From contig CM075857.1 of NCBI GenBank assembly GCA_037975125.1, forward strand, positions 93,434,626 to 93,498,625: a stretch of DNA of 64,000 bases. Direction: 5' to 3'. The notes beneath the pieces were generated by a model. That model did not search any database and was not told the DNA's origin. It saw nothing but the letters and a program-made list of their open reading frames with translations. Below, piece by piece: positions 1-12,518 of the stretch. The stretch comes from Latrodectus hesperus (Eukaryota > Arthropoda > Arachnida > Araneae > Theridiidae). Position 1 is the stretch's first letter; every line of letters starts with the position of its first letter. Position numbers and translations under genes: made by a program.

Positions 1-267
1 TCAAATGTATTTTTATATTCATTACAACACTTTCAAAAAAATTTTTTTAAAAATTCTATCATCTCATTAAGTTCTTTCTAATGTGGTTCGACTTTTTTCA
101 TAAAATATTTATAAATAAAAGAACTTATTATAAATTATTTTTATAAATAAAAATAATTTTGACTTTCATTTAAAAACGAAAAACAAAAATTCTAAGTGTA
201 AATCAAAACTATCACCCAAAATTGTGCATTGTAGTGGAATACCCATAAGAATACATGTCTTCCTACA

Positions 268-271
<4 letters not shown>
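1..271. other. AT-rich DNA, nothing recognised
   Basis: Homopolymer-rich AT sequence leading into the first (TA)n array. No coding frame, repeat family or RNA gene is recognisable. Confidence 0.7.

Positions 272-329
<58 letters not shown>
272..329. repeat. (TA)n microsatellite
   Basis: About 58 bp of essentially uninterrupted AT dinucleotides. The reading frame across it (Tyr-Ile repeats) is a microsatellite translation, not a gene. The run can fold on itself as a cruciform. Confidence 0.97.
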
Positions 330-332
<3 letters not shown>

Positions 333-1860
333 CATTCGAATAAAAATGTGATATATTACTTACTACACAAAGGACATACGATTAGGAAATATAATTGTAT
401 TAATCATGAAACATTTTCTAAACATAAATTTTTTATTTGATAAATAAACAAAATTAACAAGTTTTCTCATTTAAAAAACAATTTTAATAGTTATAAAACA
501 AACATTAAATGCGATTTGCATTGACGAGATTCAAAAGCAATATACTGCATAGTAATGGATGGAAATATTTTATTTAAAAAAAATATATGACTGATTTCAT
601 ATTACATATTTTACCTCAGGTGTATTTCTTTTAATAGCTGTAACAATTACACTTTCCCTGCGCTTGTGGCCAAATCAACAAGGTACCATAAAAAATCAAT
701 ATCTCCTGCCACCCATTCAGTAGAAACTGCCATCAAGACAATCGGACCAGTTTCAGGACATAAAAGCCATTGCGATGCCTTTAGCTTCCTTCATTGCCTT
801 TTCACGTTTTCCAAGTGACGCCTTAATTCAAGATCAAGATGGATGTCTCGTACACTGTAATTGTAGCCTCGCCTCCTTTTGGAACAAGTGATTAATGGCG
901 GGAAGACCAATTCGATTATCACGATAATCAATGCCGCCACCTGTAATCGTGTTCTCTCGTTAACTTGCAATCAGATCAGGAATTGATTAGTGCGTGGTCT
1001 TCCAACAGTAGCTCTTGTTTCTCCTTCATTCGGCTATTCTATAAATTGAACTATACCCTAGACACCGTTAATTAAAAATCTGCCTGCCAGAGGATATGGG
1101 TGCTAATATACTCCATCCGTCGTCACCAATTTGAGTTATTGGTTGAGCTGCATCATTAAGTAATTTTATTTATATAGTAAACAATCGAATTTATATTTAT
1201 TTGCGAAAAATATATGGCAACAATGCTTTTCGACGACATTAAAAGCACAAATGATTTGACATTCTAATTTTTTTTAGAATATATTTTTAAGATAAAAATA
1301 TTTTGACTTAAATAATATTATAGAAATTTTATCCTTATTTTTATTGTAATTTTTTTTATATATATAATGAGCTTTATTTAAAATTACATTTGCTTGATTT
1401 CGAAAATAAAATAGCCTGGTTATATTATTATGTCTTTAAACTTAATTGTATCACAGAGTGTAATAAAAATTCAAAAATACCCCTTATTGATATTACAGGT
1501 ATATGTGAGAATCTTTCAATATTTTTTACATATTATTTACTATATAGCAACTACTTCGGGAAAAAAAAGGAAAAATTTAAAATTATCTTGGTACAACAAA
1601 ACATTAAAAAATTTTACAAATCAATTTGTCTCACTTCAACTTCAAAATATATAGTTAATATGCTCCTCAAAAGGGAAATTTATACAAAAATAAATAATGC
1701 ATGTAGCGTCATCCAAATTTTAGGTGCAATAATGGTGGTATGAAAATTATTAAAAAAAACGACAAGTAAAACCAGGAAACAAATTTATTCTGCATGTATT
1801 CATCTCTGACAACTATACAGGCTTCCTATACATATAAGCATTCTATCAATCAATTACATT
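330..1860. other. Gene-free stretch with a GC-richer block at about 620-1130
   Basis: Most of this is AT-rich and featureless. From about 620 to 1130 the composition is clearly more balanced, and it contains the short inverted repeat GATTATCACGATAATC near 917. No reading frame there is long or protein-like. A 117-codon frame at 1390-1743 has low complexity and no recognisable motif, and I do not call it. The GC-richer block could be an old unrecognised repeat or conserved non-coding DNA. Confidence 0.4.
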
Positions 1861-3065
1861 CTAACCAAATCCACTACTGTACACAGATTGTCTATTGTTT
1901 GCACTTGTGGTTCTCAGTTCACATGCCACATTCGATGAGATCCCACAAATGTTCAGTAAGATTCAGATCTTTAGTTTACCAGCCAAAACCGAATATCAAA
2001 TTCAGTCAAGCTGTTACTAATTCGCCATGCGACATAGGACCGGACACTGTCTTACTGGAATATGTGTTGGGTGCAACCTGAAACAATGGCAGAACAACAG
2101 GCTCTACAACTTGTGTGGCATAGCGATGCGCGCTATCAAATGGCCTTCAATGTTTTCTAGAAGCGTCTAGTAATCAAACATTATACTACTCCAATTTATG
2201 ATGAGGCCTCACTAATGTAGGACCAGCTTGATGCTCGTTGAAACAGGTTATTTGGTAGCTTTCTAAGGGTCCTGTTACACCAACAACGGCCGTCATTCCT
2301 CCACAGAAAGAAACAAGATTCATTCGTGAACAATATCCGATGATATTAGAGCATAGGTTCCCAAGGTGGTCCAGGTGGACCCTCAAGGATCCATAGGAGA
2401 TCACATGGGGGTCCACGTAGACGTGAAAAAAAAACAGGGGTTCACAAGTTGTAAGTGGGGGTCCACGAAATATTTTCTGGTTTTCATAATAAAAAACAAG
2501 AATTTTGACTTCGATTTACCTTTCAACGTGGACAGGAAGGATCATTCACTAGGTAGGTACTCAAAAATATTCGAAACTCAGTTCAAACACAGAATTGAAT
2601 ACAATAATAGATAATTATACAAGTATTATTTTAATAAATAGTACACAAAAGAACAAAAAATGTGCTACTTTTTTTTATCTTAACGCCCCCAATTAAGGGT
2701 GATATTTTTTAGGAGTTTTGGGAATACAGTAGAAATGTAGAAGCAGGGGATCTACCGAAAGTAGTAAAACTTTGAAAGTGGTCCACGAGAAGAAAAGTTT
2801 GGGAACCCATGTATTAGAGCATACAGATACGATGACGACGATATCACGTTAAGTGTCTAGTCAATGGTACCTCTGACGCAGATACACGTGTACGTATCTG
2901 TACTTCATCAATCTCTTGCTCATGATTTAAGTGGATACAGATCTACATGACATGAGAAGATGGAGGCAACCGGCTCTGAAAGTCATGTGCTGTGGGAGTG
3001 TCTCGAACAGTCAACTGCGAATAAGCCGGTCTGCATGTTCTGACGCGTACCTGTGTGAAGCCTTT
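1860..3065 (-). pseudogene. Decayed Tc1-like transposase, interrupted by a hAT MITE
   Basis: Relic of a Tc1-type (IS630-Tc1-mariner superfamily) DDE transposase, read on the minus strand. Around 2290-2340 the frame gives ILFTNESCFFLWRNDGR, matching the family block FTDESRF..WRNDGR around the second catalytic Asp, here changed to Asn. Around 1935-1990 it gives DLNLTEHLWDLIE, matching the block SPDLNPIEHLWD that precedes the third acidic residue. Between them lie degenerate matches to the RHSGPTPGVMVWG block. The region 2950-3060 is compatible with the linker upstream of the catalytic core. Many stops and frameshifts show it is dead. A 460-bp hAT MITE (2352-2811) sits inside it. Terminal inverted repeats were not identified, so the outer limits are approximate. 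Confidence 0.8.
2352..2811. mobile_element. hAT-type MITE with 8-bp target duplication
   Basis: Non-autonomous element of 460 bp. Its ends are inverted: CATAGGTTCCCAA at the left, and the right end reads CATGGGTTCCCAAAC on the other strand. It is flanked by a perfect 8-bp duplication, TATTAGAG (2344-2351 and 2812-2819), as expected for hAT elements. About 250 bp at its left and 150 bp at its right match the ends of the longer element at 59775-60808, including the GGGGGTCCACGAAATATTTT segment, while the transposase-bearing middle is absent. It therefore looks like an internal-deletion derivative of that family. The reading frames crossing it are not genes. Confidence 0.92.
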
Positions 3066-3721
3066 CTTCAGGATGCAAGTAGGCCTGAATATGACATATG
3101 ACAAAATGTTGAATGATACTCACGTTGTACTCAACACTAGTTGATGTTGCTGCTCACAATGACTAACCCAGTTTATGTATTTCGATGATACACACACATT
3201 CTCCAGACATTGTTAACTGATATATTGAGTTCGCTGAACACTCAGAGGAATTTCTAATTTTCTACAAAAATTGCAACTTCCACGTAAGCCTTTAGATGAT
3301 GTTTATGAGCTCGCACACTTAGTCATTTATTTATCTGTCTGCCTACAATCACTCTGGAAATTTACATGGCGCTAATTCGGGACGATGCATGCATTATTTC
3401 TTGGTGTTGCAACTTCACTTTTGAGAAGGGTAATTTAGCTTTTAGAAACTAACTTAGAATAGAGATGGGAAATCCATAGCTTTAAAGATCCACCAATATG
3501 GCTTTCCGACTGATTAACTACTTAAAATTTATAATCCATTTCATTTGTTTCTTATATGTGTTTCACTCTAAAGTTATTACATGAGAGTAAACTGTAAAAT
3601 AATAAAATAGTTTCCCTTTTTCAAAAATTGTTAACTGCGCATTAGGTTTTGTACGAAAACATACTAACTTTTAAGTACTTTGTAACCGATTTCTTTAATG
3701 TTATATTATATTAGGTAGTTT
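3066..3721. other. Tc1-flanking and unique DNA, nothing recognised
   Basis: The first 200-250 bp may still belong to the N-terminal or terminal part of the decayed Tc1-like copy, but no motif can be read. The remainder is AT-rich with no supported feature. Confidence 0.5.
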
Positions 3722-3998
3722 GCCGACCAACTTGTCTAGTGGTCAGCGTGCCTGACTGCGGATAAGGAGGTCTTGGGTTCCAATCCCGGTTCGGGCATGG
3801 ATGTACTTTCTCTCTCTATCTATCCTGTCTTTGTCCTTTCCTTGTATGAATGAGGTGTGAATGGTTGCCTACCCTATAAACGGGTCCCTGTGGCATGTAT
3901 GTACTGAGGAAATCGGACTCCACACCAAATATGGTTCAGTTGAAAAAGTGGAGCAGCACACCCCATATTGCCAACCTGGCTTTATTGCCCATATTGCC
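3722..3998 (+). repeat. tRNA-derived SINE, family F1, tail a
   Basis: Retroposon with a tRNA-like 5' head: box A-like TAGTGGTCAGCGTGCC and box B-like GGTTCCAATCC, followed by TCCCGGTTCGGGCATGG. The anticodon-loop position reads CTGCGGA, reminiscent of Arg tRNAs. The body contains the pyrimidine-rich CTCTCTCTATCTATCCTGTC tract and ACCCTATAAACGGGTCCC. The 3' part is the a-type tail (GGAAATCGGACTCCACACC, then GTGGAGCAGCACACCCC). The extreme 3' end is unusual: the motif CCCATATTGCCAACC occurs twice about 27 bp apart, and the AAC-rich end of the other copies is missing. No clear target duplication was found. Confidence 0.9.
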
Positions 3999-6900
3999 AA
4001 CCAATCTTTCAATTTGAAAAGATTCTTCAACTCTGTCCCAGATCATTATGAATGGACTTGTGTGAGTTTCATTCAGAGCTCTGCCACAAATTAAAACCAA
4101 TATATCCACTTCCCTTGAATTTATAATAATTCTGGAAAAAAAAGATACAGACTTCAAACTTACACAAAACAAATATTTTTGAGAATTTCAGGCTGATTTT
4201 TTTACTACTGCCTTTTATTAGCCATTAATATCTATTGATATACTTTCCAACTTAAAAGAGTTACTCAACTCTAATTTAAATCATTACTAATTTATTTATA
4301 TTTATTCACAAGTTCAATATATAGGCCTAGACACAAATTCAAATTCATTTTTTTTTCTTTTTATTAGTAATGTTTCGGCAGCAAAAACATTTTCGATTTT
4401 TATTTGACGTTTGTCATGGTAGAAGAAATGTCAATACATCTTTTCTCTTTCTGATTCCATATATTATCATTTTATTATCTTATTCCTATCATATTTTACA
4501 ATCATTGAAACATATTTCAACTAGAAATTGTATTGATTTCACTTCATGATCTAAATAATATTTACACTATAAAACTATATTAATCAAATTTTATTATCTC
4601 ATTTTTTTGAAGAAAAAATTTAAATTTTACTTATATCGGAACATTTTCATTTAGATTTTGATTTCAAATGTTATGTTTAACCAATTGACTATAGCAAGAA
4701 CTATGAATTAATCAATTGAATGTGTTAAATGCTGCCTCTATGTAATTAACATTATTAATCCACGAATAATCTTGAACTCATGTAGGTATAACAACCAAAC
4801 AGCTATAAAATCAGCATCAACGATACCATACTAATCCTTTCTGGTAGTATTACCATTCAAGTCCTAGCTCTAATATTCAATTAGGCACTAGTTTCACTTA
4901 ATGACTCTAAATAAGTGCCTACGTTGATGACATCACCACCATTTTTGCCTCTCGAATACTTCCTTTACCATCACCGGGCCTTTAATCCCCCAAAAGTATG
5001 CTGTTGAGAAAGCAGGTTAAAGTTATAAAACACAACTTTTGCGGGAGGGTGGAAAAAGGATGGGAGAAGCACATTATATAAGTTAGATGAAGGGTAAGAA
5101 TTTTTAACTAGTCCTTAATAAGGGTCACAGAAACAGGCTTGAATTATGCTTTCCTTCCACTTGAGTTTTTTGTTAACGAGCTAGTTCAGGATCGTGTATA
5201 ACGGATATCTTCACGAACGGACGTTACTTGTTACCCTTCTGGGTCGCCTGTTACTTAGGAAAACAAACTTGTTGCAAGTGGGAGATAAAAAAAAGAACCG
5301 GTTCAAGTTCAAGGTATACACACGACTGTTCGAGCTTTTTTTAATGGTTCTTTACGGCAAAAGAGCATTACTTAAGTACTACGCTATTGTGCTGCGAAAA
5401 TTCCATTTTGGAAAGTAATTTGGAAACAACGACTTGACAGACTGTACCAAACTCTCAAATGGAATTCGATTTACGCTTTCCAGAGATTGTCAGTATTGAG
5501 ATATTGTTTCGGAAAACTGTGTTTTATTGCACTTTATTGTTCTCTGTTTCGTGTCGTTTGACAGATGCTTTCGAAAATGGCGTGTTATTTTTATGAGTTT
5601 GAATCGTTCTATTTTGTCTTCGAGTGGAAAAACGATCTGAGAACAAATGTTCGAAGACAATGAAGCTTCCTAACTTATGATGTGTTGTATTTTTTATGCT
5701 TGTGTCGATTTATTTAATGGTACATTGTTCGTATCGGATTTCCATTTGAGTATTTTCTCACGCATTCATCTGTTCAACTTTTGAAACATCTTCGATCTAA
5801 GATGAGGCCAGAAACATGTGTTCCTTTGAAAAATTTGAAAAAAAATCATTATTTCACCATAAGGCTTAAGTTTACAACTTTGAAATATTCTCATTTTTAA
5901 ACAGAAATTTTAAAATAAAATATTAAAGTCATCTCTACATTATTTTAATACATTTATTTGGTAATTAACGAATTGTTAACTTTATAGCAATCATTAACAA
6001 ATCGAAATGGAAAGTAATCCTTCTATTTAGATATCTTTATAACATAAAATCTCATACTTATAACAAAAGAAAATCAATACAAGTTTTTAACATAATGCGT
6101 TTTAATTTAAAATATATACTATTCACATTTCCAATTTTACAGAGAAAAATAAATTGAGACTTCTAAAATAAAAAAAATGAGTAATAAATCTGACACTTGT
6201 ATTTTTATTTAAAACTATAAGCACTTGAAATATATTTGTGAAATCATTATATTTCTAAGTATTTTTCTTTTACTATAAAGTTACAAAAATCATAAAAAAG
6301 GGATATTCCAATAGAATTTTGACAATTGATAATTTACTTTTCCACGAGCAATCACCCACTTGAAAATTTTAGTGAGTGTTATGAAAACAATCACATAAGG
6401 GTTACTTTTAGATACATTTTAATAATTTTGTGTAAAATTTATTGAGAAGTATAATTTGTGCAAGTAAATACTAAGAAATTAATCCATGATGTCACTGATA
6501 TTACACATTGAAAAACTAAAGACTTGAAACCCATGTTCAAATTCCTTTGTGTCAGCATTAAATTTTTCTTAAAACAGATGGAAATATTTACTTGTTTTAA
6601 AAGCGGTTACATTTTCTTTGCAAAAAATGTGCAAAGCATGAAAAGTTTTACAACTTTTCTGTAAAGAAAATGCATTTGATTAATTCATCTGCTTAATGTT
6701 TACTTTAGACATCCCGGCATTGCATATTCTGTATTATGAGTATAAGAAGAATAAAATCCGAAGTAAAATGAAAGAAAATAAAAACTGGAATGAAATCTTC
6801 AAAACAATATTCATTTTACAATCTGGCAATGATTTCTAAATTTCAGTCAGAATCCTCTGGCGATTTAAGTGATGCCATCCGATTATTTTGTTTGTTGCTT

Positions 6901-7612
6901 TGCAATTATTTTATGCAGACGAGAATTAGTTCAACCAAAGTCTACAGTTAGCAGTGGAATCAAACTCATGTTTAATATTTTTTTGAAAATAATGAAGTTC
7001 ATTTTGCAATTTCAATCATTCGTTAGGATACATTCTTATACCCATTATTAATTTAATTAGTTTTTACATTATTATTAGATTACATATTTTTATTATATAA
7101 TTTACCGTATATCACAAATTAAATTAATCCTCATGTGCAAATAAGAGAGTAACCAAACCAAGGCAAACTATTATTAATTATTATAAAATTTAAAGTCATA
7201 CCGCTCAATAACTCGCTGCTGAATCTTACATTCTTTTTCATTATATTGCAACAATAGTTTACCATAAATATATTTCACACTTTCAAATTTTCGAAGTTTT
7301 AAATCATATTAAAATAATGAGGTCTACATCTGAGCTTGCAACTTCTTCTCAATACCACATACGTTTGGGTGCATTAGATTCAATGAATATCTAACATGCA
7401 CAGCTTGTCCCAACATCATGGTCTTGGATAGTATCTAAAGAGATTAAATTACACTGATAACTCTATCAGTTGGTGCCAAACCAGGAACAGAGGTGGACGT
7501 AAATAGTCTATTTCTCAAATTATGTCTTTGCCAGTTGCGTTTGACTTAAATTATCAATATTTCACTCGTGTCTCAATATGACTTTCGAGGCACAAATAAT
7601 ACTAAATTTTAT
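3999..7612. other. Gene-free AT-rich stretch
   Basis: No coding region or known repeat recognised. A somewhat GC-richer interval at about 4900-5650 contains short open frames (for example 5194-5418) with no family motif. The rest is low-complexity AT-rich sequence. Confidence 0.5.
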
Positions 7613-7620
7613 GTTATTAT

Positions 7621-7876
7621 GGCACAGATGCCGTATAATCCAGGATGTCAAGTTTTGAAATTTTTTGGCGATGAAGAAATGTTGCCAAGATGACGCACTC
7701 GAACATGCGCGATGACGTATATACTAGGGTTCCCAAAATAGAATTTTCTGCTTAATTCTTATACGTCTCTATATTTATGACGTAATAAAAACCAAGTTGC
7801 CAGATACATAAGAATATCCAACAAAAAAATCACCAAACTCAGAATTTGGCATTTTGGATTATATGGCATCTGTGCC
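7621..7876. mobile_element. GGCACAG-family MITE, copy 1
   Basis: Non-coding element of 256 bp. Its terminal inverted repeats begin GGCACAGATGCC, followed by GTATAATCCA at the left and ATATAATCCA at the right read in reverse. The first 12 bases are themselves nearly palindromic. It is flanked by an almost perfect 8-bp duplication, GTTATTAT (7613-7620) and GTTATTTT (7877-7884). A second copy lies at 18552-18780, and internal sequence such as TTTGGCGATGAAGAAATG is shared. Eight-bp duplications fit hAT or P-like transposases, but the termini do not let me choose. Confidence 0.9.
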
Positions 7877-7884
7877 GTTATTTT

Positions 7885-9199
7885 TCGTAATTCAATGGTT
7901 AAAACTAACTTTTAATATCATTTTTAATATGATTCTACATATTGTTTCAAATACAAGCCTATGATAAATATTTCCTAACATAAATCCTAGGTATCAAAAA
8001 CTATTGATGGATGGGAAATTTAAACTTCTCGGGTTCAATGTCTATAACGGTTTCGTTAATAGCAACTGTGTGCAGTTTATCACTTCTTATATGTGGAGTT
8101 AAATGTTGTTTAACGACGATGTTTCATCAAATTGTGTGAGACAAATAAATACAGAAGCAGCAATGCTATAATCTTAGAAACCTTTGATACTATAAAGTTC
8201 ATAATATTGCAGTTAAAAAGGAAATTGTGAAAAAATGCGTATTTGATTTATGTAATCCTTTTAATGTTTACGGCAAGAGCTATTTAAGTATCAAAGATAT
8301 ATAATCGAAGGTATTTACGATCTCTTAAAAAGTCATAAATAATGTCCTTAATCGAACTGTAAAACATCGAATCCTTGTATTTTTCAACCGTTAAGCTCAG
8401 TTTATAGTTTCAACTTGGCACATAATAATGAACTTCGAGTCTATATTGAGGGTGTGTTGTCTATGATGATGCACTTAACTTTGAATCTTCAACTAAAAAC
8501 ACAGCAATTTTTGAAAATTGCATCTTTTTAAATGTGATCTATATTTTCTAACACTTTAGATAATAGTTTGGTGATAAAAAAGTTCACACACAGAATTGGC
8601 GATAAAACAACTCACTCACCATCATCTAAAATAATGACAGATTAATGAAATTTTTTTATAAATGCCTCAGGACAAAACAATTTAAATTATTTCTACTGGA
8701 AGATTGAAATCTGTTTACAAAAGAAAATGCCTTATTTCATTTTAAAAACCTTTAATAATAGATTTTATGTAATGTAGGTACAAGAGTTTAAAAGTCACTA
8801 TTTTTCAATATGAATAATATGATATTATCTTTATGCTAAACCAAAATGATATATTAATTATACATTTCGGGTATTTTAATTGTGTTCTGAACTTCCCATT
8901 GATTAGAAAACAGTTATTTTCATAATCACAACACAAATTTAAATAATGTTAGAGGAGGACTCGATTACATTATAAATATAAAATAATTTGTTTTAAAATT
9001 TTAATTAATCAAACAATAAGAAATATAAGAAGTAGGATTTTGCTGATACAAGAATTGAAGAATATTATTCGTATGTTATAAAATTAGAATAAATTATAAT
9101 TAAAATAAAATAAATAATTTTTATTAAGATTTTTTAAAATTAAAATAACTTGATTGAATAATTTATATCATTTAGTAGTTTTTTTATATTAATATCTTA
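7885..9199. other. Gene-free AT-rich stretch
   Basis: No protein-like frame, RNA gene or repeat family recognised. Confidence 0.55.
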
Positions 9200-9210
9200 A
9201 AATATTTTAA

Positions 9211-9489
9211 TGTTGTTGTCGTCGTGTGCCATATAGGCTGGCATTATGGGGTGCGCTGCTCAACTTTTCCAGCTGAACCATATTTAGGTGTGGAGTCTGA
9301 CTTCCTCAGTGCACACATGCCAGATACCCGTTTATAGGGTAGGCAACCATTCACAACCCATTCATACAAGGAAAGGACAAAGACAGGATAGATAGAGAGA
9401 GAAAGTACATCCATGTCCGAACCGAGATTCGAACCCAGAACCTCCCTATCCGCAATCAGGCACGCTGACCACTAGATAAGTTGGGCGGC
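9211..9489 (-). repeat. tRNA-derived SINE, family F1, tail a, with target duplication
   Basis: Complete 279-bp copy on the minus strand. The tRNA-like head lies at the high-coordinate end (box B-like GGTTCGAATCTCG) and the a-type tail runs into an ACAACA-type end at 9211-9220. It is bounded by an 11-bp direct repeat, AAATATTTTAA (9200-9210 and 9490-9500), so both ends are fixed. It matches the copies at 3722 and 57943 along its length with scattered substitutions. Confidence 0.95.
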
Positions 9490-9500
9490 AAATATTTTAA

Positions 9501-12030
9501 TAAATTTCATTATTCTTAATTTGATATATTGTTTGTCAAAGTGAAGAATATTTCAATAACTAAGACAAAAGCAATTAAGGATTTACTTTTTAATTAGTTA
9601 AAAAAATTCTTCCATGTTCAAAATTTTGTGAAATAATTAATATTATGAAATTGAAAACTAATATACTGCAGTAAAAAGTTGGTTAAATCCATTTTTTATA
9701 TAAAATACTTATTTAAAACTAACTTCGTTTCTTTCTTACAACATTAATTACACTTTGGGCCATGATGCCTTTGTCTGGAGTTTTAGTAATGACAATTTTT
9801 TTGTAAATTACAATATTTAATCCCTTATAAAGCATCTAAAATAGACTCTTCAACCGATGAAGGAATAGAAATCGATTTTGAAAATTTCCGCCAACTTAAA
9901 ACTACCAATTTTAACAGCAAAACTATTTCCCAGTTAAATTAGCATTTAAAAATAAATGAAATCTGATATGCTACAATAGTTTCATAACCGTACTTATAGG
10001 AAATAAACTTTCAGTTCAAATTGTTGTAAATACGTCATTGTTGCAGAAGACACGGAAATGTAAGACTATTAAGAGGTAAGAACAAAGAACGTGCGTCTGA
10101 GAACTTAATCTGGTTTATAGCAAATAATCATATGCACGTTGCATTTCATTTCCATACTGTTGTAATTCACCATTTTTTTTACATTGCAAAGCATTAGCTA
10201 GAGAAAATAATCTGAGTACAAAAATTTTGAATTGAACGAGAATGCTTCCAACATCATCTTCTCACTAGGGTCAGTGATTGCTTCGGGGCATGTTTGAAGC
10301 ATTGTCATTTATTTATGAATGGAAAAGGGGGAGCTAACAAGAAAAAAGCAGATGAGTTTTTGTCTCTTGAATTAGATTTTTTTTTTTTTACAACGTGAAA
10401 TTCGATTTTGTGTGAGAAGTAAAACGAGATATCGCGTCTTAAAATTACTGTCATGGTCACTGAACAGTAACTCATTAAGGTTTTCGCAAATGATTGAGTC
10501 AATAATCAGTCCATAAAGCTATCCATCATCAATCTTTTGTTTTCGCATATTAATATCGCAGATATGAGATATGTTCGGATGATTTGAATTTTTTTTTCAT
10601 CCCATTTCAGGATGAAGGTAATATTTGTGAGTAACTTTTTCCGAATGAGATCGATAGATATCACTGAAAACCCATTTTGAGTTTGATTCAAAAGCTATTA
10701 AATTGACGGGAGATGCTGCTTCTGATTTTGGCACCACAAAATATAAATGACATAACAAATGAGATTGAAATTGCAATCCTGACATTTGAATTTTATTGGC
10801 ATGCTAATGATTCCTGGAATATGAAGATTTCAAATGATATTTAGTTATATTTCAAAACATAATATTTACATAATGACGTATATCTAGTTGCTGTAATGGT
10901 TAAATGTTTGTGAAAAAAAAAGAACCAAGAAAGGTTTGATAAATTTTCTAAAAACATATTCTATAAAAAATATATCTTAATAATTAAATTCCACTCTAAA
11001 ATTTTACAACAAGTTTTAGTCATTAGCATATTTTAGACGTAGTTTATTTTGGTAGAAGTATTTTATTTTAATAAAATACATTAAAATATTCTAAGTAATT
11101 AAAATTCACCCATTATACTTAGAACTGTTTTTATCAAGCTCAGATTAGCGCTATAGAACGATACTGTATGATTTAATCAATGACTATGTATTCTTGCATT
11201 GACTATGACTATGCATTCCGCTGGTTAAAGTGCATTATTAGAGGTTAACAATTAATAGAACTTGATAACAGCATCTTTAATGTACGAATTACAATTAATA
11301 TTGTTATTAATATGAAAAAAATTATCCCATTATTTGCTTTCAATAACTGTAATTTATTCATTGATAATTATTTTGTGACACGTCACGATTGATTAATCAA
11401 TATGCTTAGAGCATGTTTTGAAAGCTCATATTACACAAATATAGCAAAGAAAAGCAAAAATAATAAAATTAAATAATCGAACATTTTAAATGATTTATAA
11501 AAATTTCATTAATATACATATGCATACATACACATGTATTGCTCTTACTAAAAATACAATAAAAAAACTCTATTATTAAACTAAAATAGCAAATGCGAAT
11601 CAGTCGTACAGATACGGCTACAAATGATTGAAAATAGTTTTTAAAAAGGCAAAGTCCAAAAATTAAAGGAAATAATTTAAATAAAAACGAAAATTGAGTT
11701 TATATTTTAAATAGAAATATCATTTAATGTTTCATTAACAAGCACATGAATTGATAGTAAAAACAAATATGGATTAAATCCTAATTACTGATTAATACAA
11801 TTTATCTATCGATATCATTATATCATTTGTGTTAATGATCATTTGTATTAATGATACTAGGCTAGTGAAATTTAGAAACATAAGAATTTATAAAGTAAAA
11901 CATTATTCATAATCATAATTATTAGTCTTTGCTACTTATATTCATTTGTGTGTGTGTGAATATTACTTTATTTTATCATTCAACTTTTTCGGCTTAAAAA
12001 AAGTACCTAAAATCTAGTTTCGTCAGTCGA
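9501..12030. other. Gene-free stretch, slightly GC-richer at 10240-10800
   Basis: Mostly AT-rich. Three overlapping minus-strand frames of about 60 codons at 10305-10785 lack any motif and are not supported as genes. No repeat family recognised. Confidence 0.5.
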
Positions 12031-12518
12031 AAAACAAAAATTTTGATATACAAATGCTTGATTCGGCCTATTCTCACTTATTCATCTGAAACGTGGACAT
12101 TGACTGAGAAGGACAAAGAAACCATCTGCATTTTCGAAAGAAAAACTTTAAGAAGCATCTTTGGTGGAATAAAATGTGAGAATACATGGCGAAGAAGAAC
12201 TAATTCTGAGAGCTCTATAAACTATATAAAGAACCAGATATTGTTAAATTTATCTCAATACAGAGATTAAAATGGGCAGGACATTTGAGCCGGATGAACG
12301 ACAATCGGGTGACGAAAAAATTTTCTTGGCTCGCCCCATGGGCACCAGAAGAAGAGGATGACCGAAACTCCGATGGCGTGACTGCCTTGAAAACGACCTA
12401 AAAGCACTAAAAGTGACAAACTGGATGATCTTGTCTAAAAATAAGGGGTCCTGGTATGCACTTCTGAGGAAGGCAAAAGCCCAACCTGGGCTGTCAGGCC
12501 AATGAAGAAGAAGATATC
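12031..12518 (+). mobile_element. 5'-truncated non-LTR retrotransposon (LINE) 3' end, copy 1
   Basis: C-terminal end of a LINE reverse-transcriptase polyprotein. The frame from about 12040 reads IYKCLIRPILTYSSETWTLT, then FERKTLRSIFGG. After a frameshift near 12200-12230 it continues as LYKEPDIVKFISIQRLKWAGH and RGRPKLRWRDCLE. The blocks RPILTYGSETW and QRLRWAGHV are very common at the C-termini of arthropod LINE proteins. The copy ends at a short AATGAAGAAGAAG tail near 12510, typical of target-primed insertion with 5' truncation. It is dead: the frame is broken and catalytic reverse-transcriptase motifs are absent. The clade cannot be assigned safely. Confidence 0.88.

Noticed and set aside
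1390..1743. 117-codon plus-strand frame
   Set aside because: Composition is dominated by AT-rich codons, with no motif and an overlapping alternative frame of similar length.
2186..2614. Open frames at 2186-2416 (minus) and 2366-2614 (plus)
   Set aside because: They cross the MITE boundary or lie inside its non-coding body. The real transposase motifs are in other, broken frames.
3722..3798. tRNA gene at the SINE head
   Set aside because: Box A and box B are present, but the sequence is followed by a conserved SINE body, recurs at several loci with target duplications, and pairs poorly in the stems, so it is a tRNA-derived retroposon.
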